NCBI GenBank assembly: GCA_016713425.1
Contig: JADJPE010000005.1
Coordinates: 2,542,001-2,606,000, forward strand
Reading direction: 5' to 3'
DNA from: Deltaproteobacteria bacterium
GTDB taxonomy: Bacteria; Myxococcota; Kuafuiibacteriia; Kuafuiibacteriales; Kuafuiibacteriaceae
Length of the DNA stretch: 64,000 nt
The stretch's first letter is position 1. The number at the start of each line of letters is the position of its first letter. The notes under the pieces are model-generated. The model was not told the origin of the DNA. It was given only the letters and a program-made list of their open reading frames with translations, and searched no databases. This document shows positions 52,374 to 62,378 of this stretch, piece by piece. The translations under genes were made by a program, and so were the position numbers.

Positions 52374-54722
52374 TCAGCGCACCTCGATCTCGACCGGTTC
52401 GCTGCTCGAGGTGCCGGCCACCGCGACCAGCGCGTGACGTCCTCGTTCGAGCGTCCAGTAGGCGCCGTAGGGCCACTCGGCCGCGGCTACTTCTCGCCCG
52501 TCGATGAGCCACCTCAGGGATGCGGCGGGTGGATCCACCTCCGCTTCGAGCGCCACACTCTGCGTGGAGGCCGCGTATCCGGGCTCGAGGAGGAAGACTT
52601 CGTCGGTTTTGGGATGAGTGATAACGACCGCGTTCTTGACCTTCCCATCCTTCGGACAATGCGGGGAGTACCTGGTCGGAGGGGCGCTCTCGGGCGCGGC
52701 CTCGGCTTGCCACCGCGCGTAGACCGGTGGCAAGCGCGCGAAGACTCGGCGCTGAACGAACGCCTTCGGACACTTTTCGGACGCGAGCAGGCCGTTTCTT
52801 CGATCCACCCGCACCTCGCGATGCCACGGGCACGAGGCCTCCGGGCGTTTCGACTTCGGAATCAACGCCGCTCGAACGGTGGGACAAAGATGGGTGGCTC
52901 TTCGCCCCGACATCGCGCAGACCTCGGCCCTCACCAAGGCGTCCGGCGGTGTCGGCAAACGCGTAGGGGGTTCGTCGACGACGCGATGAATCGCACGCGC
53001 AAACAACGGCCCCGCCCCGGTCGCGCCGGCAAGCTGTTGAAGCGGGCGGCCGGAGAAGTCGCCCGTCCATACGGCAACCGTGTAGCGGTCCGTGTAGCCG
53101 ATCGCCCAATTGTCTCGCCAGTTGGAGCTGGTGCCGGTCTTGATCGACACCGGAAAGCCGACCATCAGCGCATTTCGCGGTCCGAATGCTTTGATGCGGA
53201 GACTCTCGTCGGCGAGAAGGTCGGACACCATGAAGCTCGTGGCCTCCGAGAACACGGGCGGGCCATCGCTTTGCGCACGGTCGACGATGGCCTCCGCCGA
53301 ACATCCACGACCTCGGCGGGCGAGGGTGGCGTACGCCTGGGCCAGCTCGAGCAGCGTCACCTCTCCGTTTCCCAAGGTGAGGCCGAGGCCGTAGTATTCG
53401 GCGCGCCGATCCAGCGAGGCGAACCCGAGCGCCCGAAGTCGCTCGAGGAGCGACGCTGTGCCGACCTCCTGAGCTACGCGAATCGCCGGAACGTTGAGGC
53501 TTCGCGCCAAGGCCTCACCCATGAGCACCGGGCCAGAGTAGGCGCCCGAGTAGTTTCGGGGGACGAAGACCTCGGACAGCGCCTCACCGTACGTGGTCTC
53601 GACATCGGCGACCACTGAAGCCGGCGAAAAGCCTCGCTCGAACGCCAGCGCATAGGTGAATGGCTTCAACGTCGAGCCCGGCTGTCGTTTGGCGATCGCG
53701 CCGTTCACCGAACCGTCCTCGCCCGCCCAGTACCCCGCGGATCCGACCATGGCGCGAATCTCGCAGCGCCGGTTGTCGAGCACCACGACGGCCGCGTTGC
53801 GGACGCCGCGCTCCGACATCGTCTGAACGTGGGCGCGGACCATCGACTCGAGGTCCCGCTGCAGCGCGCCGTCGAGTGTGCTGACGATATCATGGCCTTT
53901 CGGGGCTTGGCTCAACAGGTAGTCCGTGAAGTGCATCGCCGAAGGTTCATCGATCACCGCGACGAGTTGAACCGGCTCTCGACGCGCACGATCGTACGCG
54001 CTCGAATCGATCTTGCCCGTCTGCAGCATTCGGTGGAGCACGACGTTGCGCCGAGCGCTCGCCGCCTCGAGAGCCCGCCGCGGGTTCAGCGCGGTCGGCG
54101 CCTTGGGCAGTCCCGCGAGCAGCGCCGCTTCGGACAGGCTGAGGAGGTTGCTTCGCTTGCCGAAGTAGCGAAGGCTCGCCGCCTCGACGCCAATCGCTCC
54201 GAACCCGTAGGGGGCGCGGTTCAGATACTGCTCGAGTATCTCGTGTTTGCTTACCACCCGTTCCATGCGGAGCGCATCGACAGCCTCGTCGAGTTTGCCC
54301 AGGAGAGTACGACGGGGGTGTGGGTGCACCAGTCTGGACAGCTGCATGGTCAGCGTGGAGGCCCCGGACACCACCTGGCCCGCGCGCAGGTTCTGCGCAA
54401 CCGCACGCACCACCGACCGCCAGTCCACTCCGGCGTGCTGATGAAAGCGCGCATCTTCGACCGCGAGCGTCGCCTCGACCACGAGCGGAGAGATCTCATC
54501 GAGGGCGGTCCACTGCGCTCGGGCCCCGGACGCGTTGACAACCTCTCGAAGCAGGTCGCCGTCTTTGTCGCGGATCCGCACTGAGTCCTCGAATGTGTGC
54601 TGGAGCTCTGTTGCGTCGAAGGTCTCCCAGCGAACCACCACTTCGAGAGCGCCCGCGACCGCCCCCACCGCTGCCCCCGCCGCCAGCGCGCAGCCTATGA
54701 GTTTTTTGCGCAACGCGCTCAT
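52374..54722 (-). CDS. pbpC: Penicillin-binding protein 1C
   Basis: 782 aa. One N-terminal anchor (~9-28). GT51 domain with VEDARFHQHAGVDW, GASTLTMQL and LDEAVDALRMERVVSK. Transpeptidase domain with GSTLKPF (SxxK), SLN (ARSLNVPAIR) and KTGTS. A PBP-C terminal beta domain ends the protein (LRWLIDGREVAAAEWPYGAYW). The lower Cys/Arg-rich stretch (CAMSGRRATHLCP) is typical of PbpC. It follows the alpha-2-macroglobulin gene with an ATGA overlap at 54719-54722, the same order as yfhM-pbpC in Escherichia coli. Periplasmic peptidoglycan synthesis. Confidence 0.95.
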   Translation of the reverse strand: MSALRKKLIGCALAAGAAVGAVAGALEVVVRWETFDATELQHTFEDSVRIRDKDGDLLREVVNASGARAQWTALDEISPLVVEATLAVEDARFHQHAGVDWRSVVRAVAQNLRAGQVVSGASTLTMQLSRLVHPHPRRTLLGKLDEAVDALRMERVVSKHEILEQYLNRAPYGFGAIGVEAASLRYFGKRSNLLSLSEAALLAGLPKAPTALNPRRALEAASARRNVVLHRMLQTGKIDSSAYDRARREPVQLVAVIDEPSAMHFTDYLLSQAPKGHDIVSTLDGALQRDLESMVRAHVQTMSERGVRNAAVVVLDNRRCEIRAMVGSAGYWAGEDGSVNGAIAKRQPGSTLKPFTYALAFERGFSPASVVADVETTYGEALSEVFVPRNYSGAYSGPVLMGEALARSLNVPAIRVAQEVGTASLLERLRALGFASLDRRAEYYGLGLTLGNGEVTLLELAQAYATLARRGRGCSAEAIVDRAQSDGPPVFSEATSFMVSDLLADESLRIKAFGPRNALMVGFPVSIKTGTSSNWRDNWAIGYTDRYTVAVWTGDFSGRPLQQLAGATGAGPLFARAIHRVVDEPPTRLPTPPDALVRAEVCAMSGRRATHLCPTVRAALIPKSKRPEASCPWHREVRVDRRNGLLASEKCPKAFVQRRVFARLPPVYARWQAEAAPESAPPTRYSPHCPKDGKVKNAVVITHPKTDEVFLLEPGYAASTQSVALEAEVDPPAASLRWLIDGREVAAAEWPYGAYWTLERGRHALVAVAGTSSSEPVEIEVR

Positions 54723-57700
54723 CGTACGACCACCTCATCGGTCTCGCTGCGTCCGTTGATCTCGCTCTGATACATGGCCTCGACGCGCGCCGCGGGACGA
54801 AGGAAACGTCCGGGCGTCGTCGCGCGCGCCAGGTAGCTCAGCTCGTAGTGGCCCGCGGGCATATCGTCGATATAGAAGGAGACTCGCGAGTCCCGAATCT
54901 CCTGATAAGAAAGCGCGTGCAGACTGGCTTGCATGACCTCGCTCGGCGAACCCGCTTCCACCTGCTCGGTGGTGGCGAGGTTGGCGTTCAAAGGTTCAAG
55001 ACCGGCCGGGAGGAGATCGTCGATGGCCACGTAGTTCTGGTTTCGTTCGGCCTCGACGAAGAGCCGCACTCGAACAACTTGGCCCAACGGAAGCGTCTCG
55101 TCCCTGCGCTGACCGTCGAGTGCCTCGTAGACCCGGCGCACCGTGAACCCGTGGGCGGCGGCGCGGCGAGTCTCGGCGTCGAGTTGAGTCTCGAAGACTG
55201 CGCGCAAGGTGACGTTCGAGGGTTCGTGACCGCGGCTGCGGATCGTGAACGCCTGCGTCGAAGCGCGGCCTTCCGGAAGGCTGAGGTCCGAAGCGTTCAA
55301 CACGAGCTTCTTCGTGACCGGAGACATGGTGGTGAGCGCACTCCGAGGGAGGCGGCGGCCGTTGAGCGTCACCGTGACCTCATCGTCTGCGCCCTCGGTG
55401 GGCGCCCGCGACTCGTCGGTGAGCGCCCGCGACTCGTCGGTGAGCGCCCGCGACTCGTCGGTGAGCGTACGTGTAGCGGAGGCGTCACCGCCGACCCACG
55501 TCGCGACGCCCATGATTCCGAAGACGTTTTCCTGCGTGTTCCCCCATAATCCGTCCACGCGCCGCGCCAGGAGTCCCTGAAGCAACTTGTTCGACATCGC
55601 ATCCGTGGGGGAACCGCTGGCGTAGGCCAGCAGCGCGCTCGCATGAGAGCGCAGCGGTGAATCGAACGACCATCCGCCCTTGCGCTCTACTTCGACGTAG
55701 GCCTCATCAGCTTTTTCGGTGAGCGACTTTCGAAGCTCGGCGAGGACGGGTGCGAGTAGGGAGCGATCAGAGGGACTCTCGGCCACAGCGATCGCCAGGA
55801 AGGACAGTCCGAAGGGGGTGAGTTTAGCCTTGTGCTGCCACAAGACAGAGATCTGACTGCTTTGTGGCCGTCCCAAGCGACCCAGCGTCATCACGAAGAA
55901 GGCTCGAGAATCGGCGTCAGCCATCCCGCCATGCGGAATGCTCTCGCGAATCTCGTCGCGGCGAAGCGCCGACTCCAGATAGGTCGCCATCTCAGCCAGC
56001 TTCTCGTCCGGAATTTCGTACCCTCGTTTCTTGGCCGCGATGAGCGCCGTGAGCCCAAACGCGGTGGCAAATGCATGGGGTTCGGTTCCGCCCGGCCAGT
56101 ACGACAGACCGCCGCTGCCGGTCTGAAAGGACAGAATCCGCTTCAGGCCGGCGAGTGTGTATTCCTCGAGCTTCGCCGCATCGACGTCCACGCCGATCGA
56201 AGGCAGGAGCTCCTTGAGCATCACCAGCGGATAGGCTCGACTGGTGGTTTGTTCGATGCATCCATGTGGATAGCCCAGGATGTAGTCCACGGCACCGCGC
56301 AGCTCGGTGAGCTGCGTCTTCGAGACGAGGAGCTCGAGGACTTCGGTGCGAGCGTAGCGGTTTTCCGGGAGCGTGACCGCCAGCTTGCCTTCGCCGTCGA
56401 GACGGGTGCTGACGAGCAGAGTCTTCTTCGTGCCCGGGTTCAGAATGGGGAGCTCGATCTCTACGGCGTCGGTGTGGGCACCCATCACCGCGCCGAAGCG
56501 GATTTTGGCGTGGTCATGGCCGGTGACCCGCACCGGGAAGGCGAAGCGCGTCGATCGATTCGCCGCCACATCTTGCCGCTCCGAGGCGGCGGCTTCTTGC
56601 TGCAACTCGAGCCCTTCGAAGCCGACAGTGAGGTGGGCCTTGTCCGCGACCGGGGTCCCGTTGAAGACTTGCGCCTCCAGCATGAACGTGTCCCCGTGAT
56701 AGACGAAACGAGGCAAGCTGGGTTGCACGATGAGCGGCTTCTTGACGACCAGGCGAGCCTCGCCCGATCCGCTCTGGGTCGTCTTGTCGACCGCGACCGC
56801 CATCAACCGATAGGTCGTCGTGTTGTCGGGCAGTTCGAACTGCACGGTCCGTCGACCCGTCACGTCGACCTCGACGGCTGGTTCGTAGTGGGCGGTGCTC
56901 TGAAAGAGGCTTCGGATCTCGGCCGGAAAGTCGCCGAGGGCGAATCCTTCTCCGCCGTCTCCGGCCGGAAACAACGCCTCGCGTCGCTCGCGCACCGAGC
57001 CCGGCATGTCGAGGCGACTTTCGCCGGTACGCACGCCGAGCGGACGAGGCAGAAAGAGATCGACGATCGGATCCGGCGTCCGATGTGCGGTCAGGCCCAA
57101 GACGGCCTCATCCACCGCCATCAGCGTCACCTGGCCGGCGCGTGGCCGTCCGTCTGCGTCGCGAAGCTCGACCGTGACTGCGACTTTCGCGCCGGGTTGC
57201 GCGACGCCCGCCTCGGGCCGAACGGAGACCTGAAGTCGGTGCTCTTTCGGCTGCACCGTGAGGTTCGCGTAGCCGATTCGAAACGCTGGCGCGCCGGTCT
57301 CGTACCCCGTCGCGTCGTGGCGTCCGTGTACGCGACCTCTCAAGAGAACGACGGACACGAAGACATTGGGGGCGTAGTCGGCTTCGATCGGGACGAGGAG
57401 CGCGGGAGCGTTTCGGTCGATCTGGAAGTGCCGGTGGCTGAGCACGCCGCCCCGTTCGATCGTGAGAAGCCCCTCGGCCCGATCGAAAGGCGTTTGCACC
57501 ATGATCTTGGCCACGTCGCCGGGTTCGTATCGAGTTCGGTCCACCACCAGCTCGATCCGTTCGTGGGCAAACCGAGGCCAAGCCACCGTGTTGTCTCCGG
57601 CGGCCTTGAAGTCGAAGCCGCTGGCTACCTCTGTGCCCTTTTCGTCCTTGGCCTGCGCCAATAGGCGAAAGCTTCCGGCGGCGGGAATCACGAACCGACA

Positions 57701-60166
57701 TGAGGCGCCGCCGTGCTTCGTGACGACCTGGCAATCGGACGTGTCCTCGACCACCGCATGGTTCAACCGCTGCACTCGAGGGCCGAGTCGTGCGGCGGTG
57801 TGATGGTCGACCCGTTTCAGCGAGGCGCGCACCGTCACGCCATCCTTCGGGCGCCCGGCGGTATCGACGACAACGATCGGGACCTCGAGGCTGTCGCCGG
57901 CCGCAAGAACCGCCGCCGGCGGCGGCTTGACGCCGACGTACACGTCGGCCGGGTGCACGAGCATCGACAGTCGACCCGCATACACCTGACGATCCACGTC
58001 GGTGACGGCGGCCTCCACGACGTACTGCATCGCCCCCGCGTCGGACGGGAAGTCGACTGGGAATTCGATCCCGAGTCGTCCCTGACCGTCGAGCTTCTCG
58101 GTCGAGCCCTTGACCGAGCCCGCGAAGGGCTGCGCGTCGTTGGCCCGCGAGAACACGTAGCCGGACAGCCCCGGGGGCGTGAAAGGGGCCGGACTTCTCA
58201 AGACCTGGTACTCGACCTCTCGAGCCGCCAGCGGCCCCCCATGAAGGTAGCGAGCCTCGATGCTGGCCTTGCTGCTTTCGCCACGAACCCAAGCCCGCGC
58301 CTCGCTGTGGCTGACCTTCACCTCGAAGGTGGGTACCCGGTACTCCTCGACTCGGAAGCTCTTCGTGAGCGACTCGTCGTTCTGCGTCACCGTGACCGCA
58401 TAGCGTCCGACCGCGCCCTGCTCACCGATCTCGACCTCCAGGTGGGCGGTTCCATACCCGTCGAGGGTGATCGCGCGATCGACGAGGACCTTGGATCGAG
58501 GATCTCGAACCGAGACTCTCAGGGCGCGATCGTCGGGCACCCGATGACTGTTTGGATCACGGACGATCATCTTGATCTGAACCTTCTCGCCCGGTCGATA
58601 GACCCCGCGATCCGTAAAGACGGAGGCGTTGAGTCGCGCGGCATCTGACACCGTTCCCGGCAAGCCAAATTGCCAAGGCTGAGCGGTATTGGTTGGATCG
58701 AGAATCGCCACAACCTGGTCGTCCGCGGTCCGCGCCGAAAGATACGCCGTTGACATCAAGCCTTGTCGGTCCGCGATCGATGCGGATTCGATCGTCGCTG
58801 TGCCTGCGTCATCGGTTTGCGCCCGACCGACCACACGACCCTTCGCGTCGAACAAGGTGAGGTCGACGTCTTTCACCGAGTGGGCGTCCGAGAGGCGAGT
58901 CACCCAGATGAAGGTCTTGCCATCCCCGATCTTGGCTGTGACCCCGAGGTCGCTGAGTTGAACGAGCGTCGTCTTCCGCACCGGGTCTTCCGAACCTCGG
59001 CTACCGCGGCCCTGGGCGGTGATTGCGACGCAACCCAGCAGACTCTTTCCCTGGCCGGGGAGAACAACGCGCGCCTCTGTGGTCTGATTCAAACGGGAAG
59101 GGATGTCCTTGATCGCGAACGGCCTTCCTTCGGCCGGGCAAGAGCGCCCAGCGATGGCGGCGATGAAGGCCTCCGCCGAGTCGAAGCGAGTCATACGCCC
59201 GCGAAGCTCGCGCATGTTGCGGATCCGAATCGGAAGCTGCGGGCGCGCTCGCTCGACATAAAGCGGTGCGGCGGGGAGTTGAAGGTCCGGCGCGAGGTCG
59301 TGGGTTTTGAATACGCGTGAGAAACCCCCCTCGAGGCGTTGACCATTCAGGTCGCGAAAGCGATCCGAGATGCGGACGTGGTAGCGCGTGCCCGGCTCGA
59401 GCTCGGCGCTGATCTGGTAGGCCTGGTCGAATCCGTCGATCTGCAAGGACTTGGGTTTGGGCTCGATGGTCAGATGCTCGAGGAGCGCCCGGCGGGAAAC
59501 AGGCTCGCTGAGCTGGAGCTGCCACTCCGCGTTGAGCGGGGCCCTCCGAGAACCGTCCGGAATGTCCGCGTGGCGGATGACCAGCGGACCCGATACCGTC
59601 AGCCATCTCACGAGGATCTGCTCGGCACCCGCGATCCATGTGGGGTAGTAGAGTGCCACTTCAGAACCCGCGGAGGGCAACTGGGTCAGCCGAATCGCGA
59701 TGGCGAACTTCGGGTCCAGCTCGAGGCCGGAGATGCTCTCTGGGTTCTTGGGTCGCCAAATGCGGAGCTCGAGTTCTTGGCCCTCGCTGTCCTCGGCCCG
59801 GAGCGCTTTTCGGATAAGGCGCGGGCTCACGGGCTGGTCGTACAAGAGAATCAACGGCCCGCGACCGATCTGTTCGGAGCGGTTGTCCAAGAAGGCGACG
59901 AGCCGGGGCTCGCCCGGAAGCACCTCCCAGTACGCAACCTTGTTGGCCATGCGGAAGTCACTCGGCGCTTCAGACTCATCGCCCTCCGCATGCGCATCAC
60001 CACCGGCATCGGCATCGGCATCGGCATCGGCATTGGCATCGGCATTGGCATCGGCATTGGCATCGGATGTTGGCGCTGATGGGATCGGTGCCGCGGCGAG
60101 GACGGTCTGGGGCGCTGCCGCGATCAGGCCGAGGAAGGTGACGACTTGGCGACCACAAATGACCAT
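54719..60166 (-). CDS. yfhM: Bacterial alpha-2-macroglobulin
   Basis: 1815 aa from ATG 60166; a TTG at 60184 would add six residues. Signal peptide (VVTFLGLIAAAPQTVLAAAP) without a lipobox, so unlike the E. coli lipoprotein it appears free in the periplasm. A DAN/DAD repeat tract follows. MG-type beta domains repeat through the middle (FTDRGVYRPGEKVQIKM). The thioester site reads PHGC-IEQ, Cys at residue ~1303, keeping the C-x-E-Q reactive group. A thioester-domain helix set and receptor-type C-terminus complete the family. It traps foreign proteases while PbpC repairs the wall. An in-frame 21-bp repeat lies at ~1580-1600. Confidence 0.94.
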   Translation of the reverse strand: MVICGRQVVTFLGLIAAAPQTVLAAAPIPSAPTSDANADANADANADADADADAGGDAHAEGDESEAPSDFRMANKVAYWEVLPGEPRLVAFLDNRSEQIGRGPLILLYDQPVSPRLIRKALRAEDSEGQELELRIWRPKNPESISGLELDPKFAIAIRLTQLPSAGSEVALYYPTWIAGAEQILVRWLTVSGPLVIRHADIPDGSRRAPLNAEWQLQLSEPVSRRALLEHLTIEPKPKSLQIDGFDQAYQISAELEPGTRYHVRISDRFRDLNGQRLEGGFSRVFKTHDLAPDLQLPAAPLYVERARPQLPIRIRNMRELRGRMTRFDSAEAFIAAIAGRSCPAEGRPFAIKDIPSRLNQTTEARVVLPGQGKSLLGCVAITAQGRGSRGSEDPVRKTTLVQLSDLGVTAKIGDGKTFIWVTRLSDAHSVKDVDLTLFDAKGRVVGRAQTDDAGTATIESASIADRQGLMSTAYLSARTADDQVVAILDPTNTAQPWQFGLPGTVSDAARLNASVFTDRGVYRPGEKVQIKMIVRDPNSHRVPDDRALRVSVRDPRSKVLVDRAITLDGYGTAHLEVEIGEQGAVGRYAVTVTQNDESLTKSFRVEEYRVPTFEVKVSHSEARAWVRGESSKASIEARYLHGGPLAAREVEYQVLRSPAPFTPPGLSGYVFSRANDAQPFAGSVKGSTEKLDGQGRLGIEFPVDFPSDAGAMQYVVEAAVTDVDRQVYAGRLSMLVHPADVYVGVKPPPAAVLAAGDSLEVPIVVVDTAGRPKDGVTVRASLKRVDHHTAARLGPRVQRLNHAVVEDTSDCQVVTKHGGASCRFVIPAAGSFRLLAQAKDEKGTEVASGFDFKAAGDNTVAWPRFAHERIELVVDRTRYEPGDVAKIMVQTPFDRAEGLLTIERGGVLSHRHFQIDRNAPALLVPIEADYAPNVFVSVVLLRGRVHGRHDATGYETGAPAFRIGYANLTVQPKEHRLQVSVRPEAGVAQPGAKVAVTVELRDADGRPRAGQVTLMAVDEAVLGLTAHRTPDPIVDLFLPRPLGVRTGESRLDMPGSVRERREALFPAGDGGEGFALGDFPAEIRSLFQSTAHYEPAVEVDVTGRRTVQFELPDNTTTYRLMAVAVDKTTQSGSGEARLVVKKPLIVQPSLPRFVYHGDTFMLEAQVFNGTPVADKAHLTVGFEGLELQQEAAASERQDVAANRSTRFAFPVRVTGHDHAKIRFGAVMGAHTDAVEIELPILNPGTKKTLLVSTRLDGEGKLAVTLPENRYARTEVLELLVSKTQLTELRGAVDYILGYPHGCIEQTTSRAYPLVMLKELLPSIGVDVDAAKLEEYTLAGLKRILSFQTGSGGLSYWPGGTEPHAFATAFGLTALIAAKKRGYEIPDEKLAEMATYLESALRRDEIRESIPHGGMADADSRAFFVMTLGRLGRPQSSQISVLWQHKAKLTPFGLSFLAIAVAESPSDRSLLAPVLAELRKSLTEKADEAYVEVERKGGWSFDSPLRSHASALLAYASGSPTDAMSNKLLQGLLARRVDGLWGNTQENVFGIMGVATWVGGDASATRTLTDESRALTDESRALTDESRAPTEGADDEVTVTLNGRRLPRSALTTMSPVTKKLVLNASDLSLPEGRASTQAFTIRSRGHEPSNVTLRAVFETQLDAETRRAAAHGFTVRRVYEALDGQRRDETLPLGQVVRVRLFVEAERNQNYVAIDDLLPAGLEPLNANLATTEQVEAGSPSEVMQASLHALSYQEIRDSRVSFYIDDMPAGHYELSYLARATTPGRFLRPAARVEAMYQSEINGRSETDEVVVR
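55397..55459 (-). repeat. 21-bp in-frame repeat inside the alpha-2-macroglobulin gene
   Basis: Three copies of a 21-bp unit (first copy ggtgggcgcccgcgactcgt + c, then ggtgagcgcccgcgactcgt + c twice), with a fourth partial copy. They encode ESRALTD repeats in a loop late in the protein. Period is divisible by three. Confidence 0.85.
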
Positions 60167-60470
60167 GTCGGCCCGCCAGCGCAAGAGTTGTGCCCGGACC
60201 CGCGACCGTCAGATCACGCGCATCCTTTGGGCGACGAGGTGAAAAGCACCCGCGGCTGCGTGGTATTCTGGACTCCAAAGCGCCCAGTCGGTCCAAAGGC
60301 GCAGCGCTTCTTGCTGAACCGCGCGTCGACATTCGTCGACAACATCCCCATGCGTGACGATACAGCCCCTACGTTTGTGACGCCACGGGCGGCGGTGTCG
60401 CGCCTTTGGTCCTTGGGTCATTGATTGGTACGCCTTTTGGAATGCGCCGAAAGCGGAGAAGAAACACGCC
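60167..60470. other. Divergent intergenic region, no gene seen
   Basis: About 300 bp between the alpha-2-macroglobulin start (minus) and the 539-aa gene (plus). It should hold both promoters. A short palindromic piece (gtcgacattcgtcgac) lies near 60327. The plus-strand gene has GGAGAAG ~9 nt before its ATG. I cannot assign -10/-35 elements. Confidence 0.5.
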
Positions 60471-62090
60471 ATGACCAACCCCGTCGCATCGACCACTGCC
60501 CCACAGTATTTGGAAATGGAACGCGCGTTTGCACGTGAGTCTGACGGCGGGCGTGACCTCGAGGTGGCGATGGCGGCAACGACCTTTCGGTCACTTCAAG
60601 ATGCCGGCTACATTCCGACAGGAACGAGACTTGCGGATCGGCCGCCACGATCCGCCTCGGGCGGATTGTCGGGAACGACGTATGAAGCGCGGCTCGTAGA
60701 ATTGATCCGAGACCGCGATGGCAATGGCCGCCTCGATATCGACATCGACAGTCTGCGCAGCTCGGGAATGCTCACCGGAAGCCCAACAACGCAGGACCTC
60801 ACGACGGCCCTCCATGGTCGACAGTCGAGGCTTACCGATCGGTTTGTCCTCGGCCAAGATTCTCGGTCCGAGCTGACCGATCACTTGCGCATCTCATCGC
60901 GCGGCCGAACCGTTCAACGCTATTCGCAAGGCATCACGCTGAGCAGTACGCAGGACCGCTCGACGGAAGCGTTTGTCGGCGAGATTCCCGCGCGGGTGCG
61001 TGAAGGCCACGGGGATGAAGCGGCACGGGATGCCATCTCCGGAGCGCAGGTCCTCTCTGCGCGCGGCCAACAACACGATGCACAGACGTTGTTGCGTCAG
61101 GCAGGAGACGGTCTGATGGAGGCGGGCGATCGTTCGGCGGCGCGTCGGGTCTTTGCGGAGCTCGGCCGACCGCCGTATCGCGACACCCAGGTTTCTCTCG
61201 TACAGAGCTCGATCGACGAAGTTCGCGGGGCGACCGGCTTTGCCCCGACCGGACGACAGCGCATCCAAATCACGCGAGAGGATGGCACCCAGACGCATAT
61301 CGCACCCACGAGTTTTCAAAGCACGTATGGCGAATTGGCTGAGCTTCGGACCCGTCAGATGGATTTTGAGGATCGCATGGAATCGACGCTCGGTCGGCCA
61401 GCCGATCCGCACAACCTCACGGACGCGCGCGCCTACTTTCAGGAATACGCGCGTGGACACTCGGTGGACCAGGTCCGCCAGACGTACGGCCAATACCTCG
61501 ACACGTTCTACGCGCATCCGGGAAGCGGCGTCGACTGGGAGCCGAGTCGACACGAAGATGATCGTGCCGCGCACTTGCAGGGCATGCTGGACCAACAACC
61601 AACCGATGATGCGGGCCGACGGATCACGGACTGTGAAGGCTTTGCGTACCTGACCGAGAATATCTTGGGCGACGTGCGCCGCGAAGACGGCAGCCATCGA
61701 TTCGATGTTCGCTATGCGTCGCGTCCTGGCCATATCATCGCGGGCGCCTTCGATCGCGAGAGCGGCGAGGGCTTCACCGTCAACAACGCGTCGACTGAAA
61801 TGGTCGAAGGTCCCGCGGCCGACGAGCGAAGCCGAACCCGTGCGATGGCGGGGGAGATCTCGGGTGGCTACTACAATGTCGTTGGCTATGGTTCATCGCC
61901 AAGCGAAGCGACGGCTGTCGACGAAGATGGACTTCCGCGCTTCGGTTCCATCGTCTGGGACGGTCACCAGGGACGACAGTTGGTCGATTTCCCGTTTCAG
62001 GAGTCGTTTCGGCAGTGGAGAGAGAGGCACGAATCGCTCTCCCCGACGATCGGTCGCTTCGTTCGAGAGCGCTACGAAGCACGACCGTAG
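60471..62090 (+). CDS. Uncharacterised protein with putative papain/transglutaminase-like Cys-His-Asn site
   Basis: 539 aa, no signal peptide. Domain-like parts: residues ~1-75 mixed helix; an EF-hand-like acidic loop at ~81-93 (DRDGNGRLDIDID); a helical middle (~150-260: ARDAISGAQVLSARGQQHDAQTLLRQA...) resembling TPR helices; then a C-terminal domain. In that domain Cys388 begins a helix (DCEGFAYLTENIL), His421 starts a strand (PGHIIAGAF) and Asn438/439 lies on the next strand (FTVNNAST): the order of papain-like and transglutaminase-like enzymes. Family not recognised. It is divergent from the alpha-2-macroglobulin/pbpC operon. The activity is inference from residue spacing only. Confidence 0.7.
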   Translation: MTNPVASTTAPQYLEMERAFARESDGGRDLEVAMAATTFRSLQDAGYIPTGTRLADRPPRSASGGLSGTTYEARLVELIRDRDGNGRLDIDIDSLRSSGMLTGSPTTQDLTTALHGRQSRLTDRFVLGQDSRSELTDHLRISSRGRTVQRYSQGITLSSTQDRSTEAFVGEIPARVREGHGDEAARDAISGAQVLSARGQQHDAQTLLRQAGDGLMEAGDRSAARRVFAELGRPPYRDTQVSLVQSSIDEVRGATGFAPTGRQRIQITREDGTQTHIAPTSFQSTYGELAELRTRQMDFEDRMESTLGRPADPHNLTDARAYFQEYARGHSVDQVRQTYGQYLDTFYAHPGSGVDWEPSRHEDDRAAHLQGMLDQQPTDDAGRRITDCEGFAYLTENILGDVRREDGSHRFDVRYASRPGHIIAGAFDRESGEGFTVNNASTEMVEGPAADERSRTRAMAGEISGGYYNVVGYGSSPSEATAVDEDGLPRFGSIVWDGHQGRQLVDFPFQESFRQWRERHESLSPTIGRFVRERYEARP

Positions 62091-62378
62091 TCTCATTGTC
62101 GCCCGTGACCACGTGGTGGCGTTGGCGATCGCAGCCGCAGATCAGCGATTCAGGCTGGAAGAAGCCGCGTGATCGAGCCGGGGATCGAAAGTCGCGAGGT
62201 GGGGAATCAAATGCTCGGAGCCGGGGAATCGATTTTTCGAGATGGGGAATCGCCGCCGTCGAGGAGCTCCACCGAATCTTTCGCGGGGACCGTGGGAAAC
62301 GTGACGACTGTGGCGACCTCGACTTTGAGGACGACGTCCCCGCGGGCGTGCCGTCAGGGTGGTGGATGCTTTCTTCTG
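62091..62378. other. Convergent intergenic stretch with ggggaatc-like near repeats
   Basis: Between the 539-aa gene and the end of nhaA. Four ggggaatc-type words occur (around 62200-62255), and the surrounding sequence has a lower GC impression than neighbouring genes. No hairpin with a T run was found for either gene end. Confidence 0.4.

Noticed and set aside
52344..53618. 424-codon plus-strand frame, and 52192-53304 minus alternative frame, across pbpC
   Set aside because: Both overlap the clear PbpC transpeptidase domain and lack their own motifs or ribosome sites.
55832..57664. 610-codon plus-strand frame inside the alpha-2-macroglobulin gene
   Set aside because: Antisense shadow. The minus strand shows continuous macroglobulin motifs; this frame has none and ends arbitrarily.
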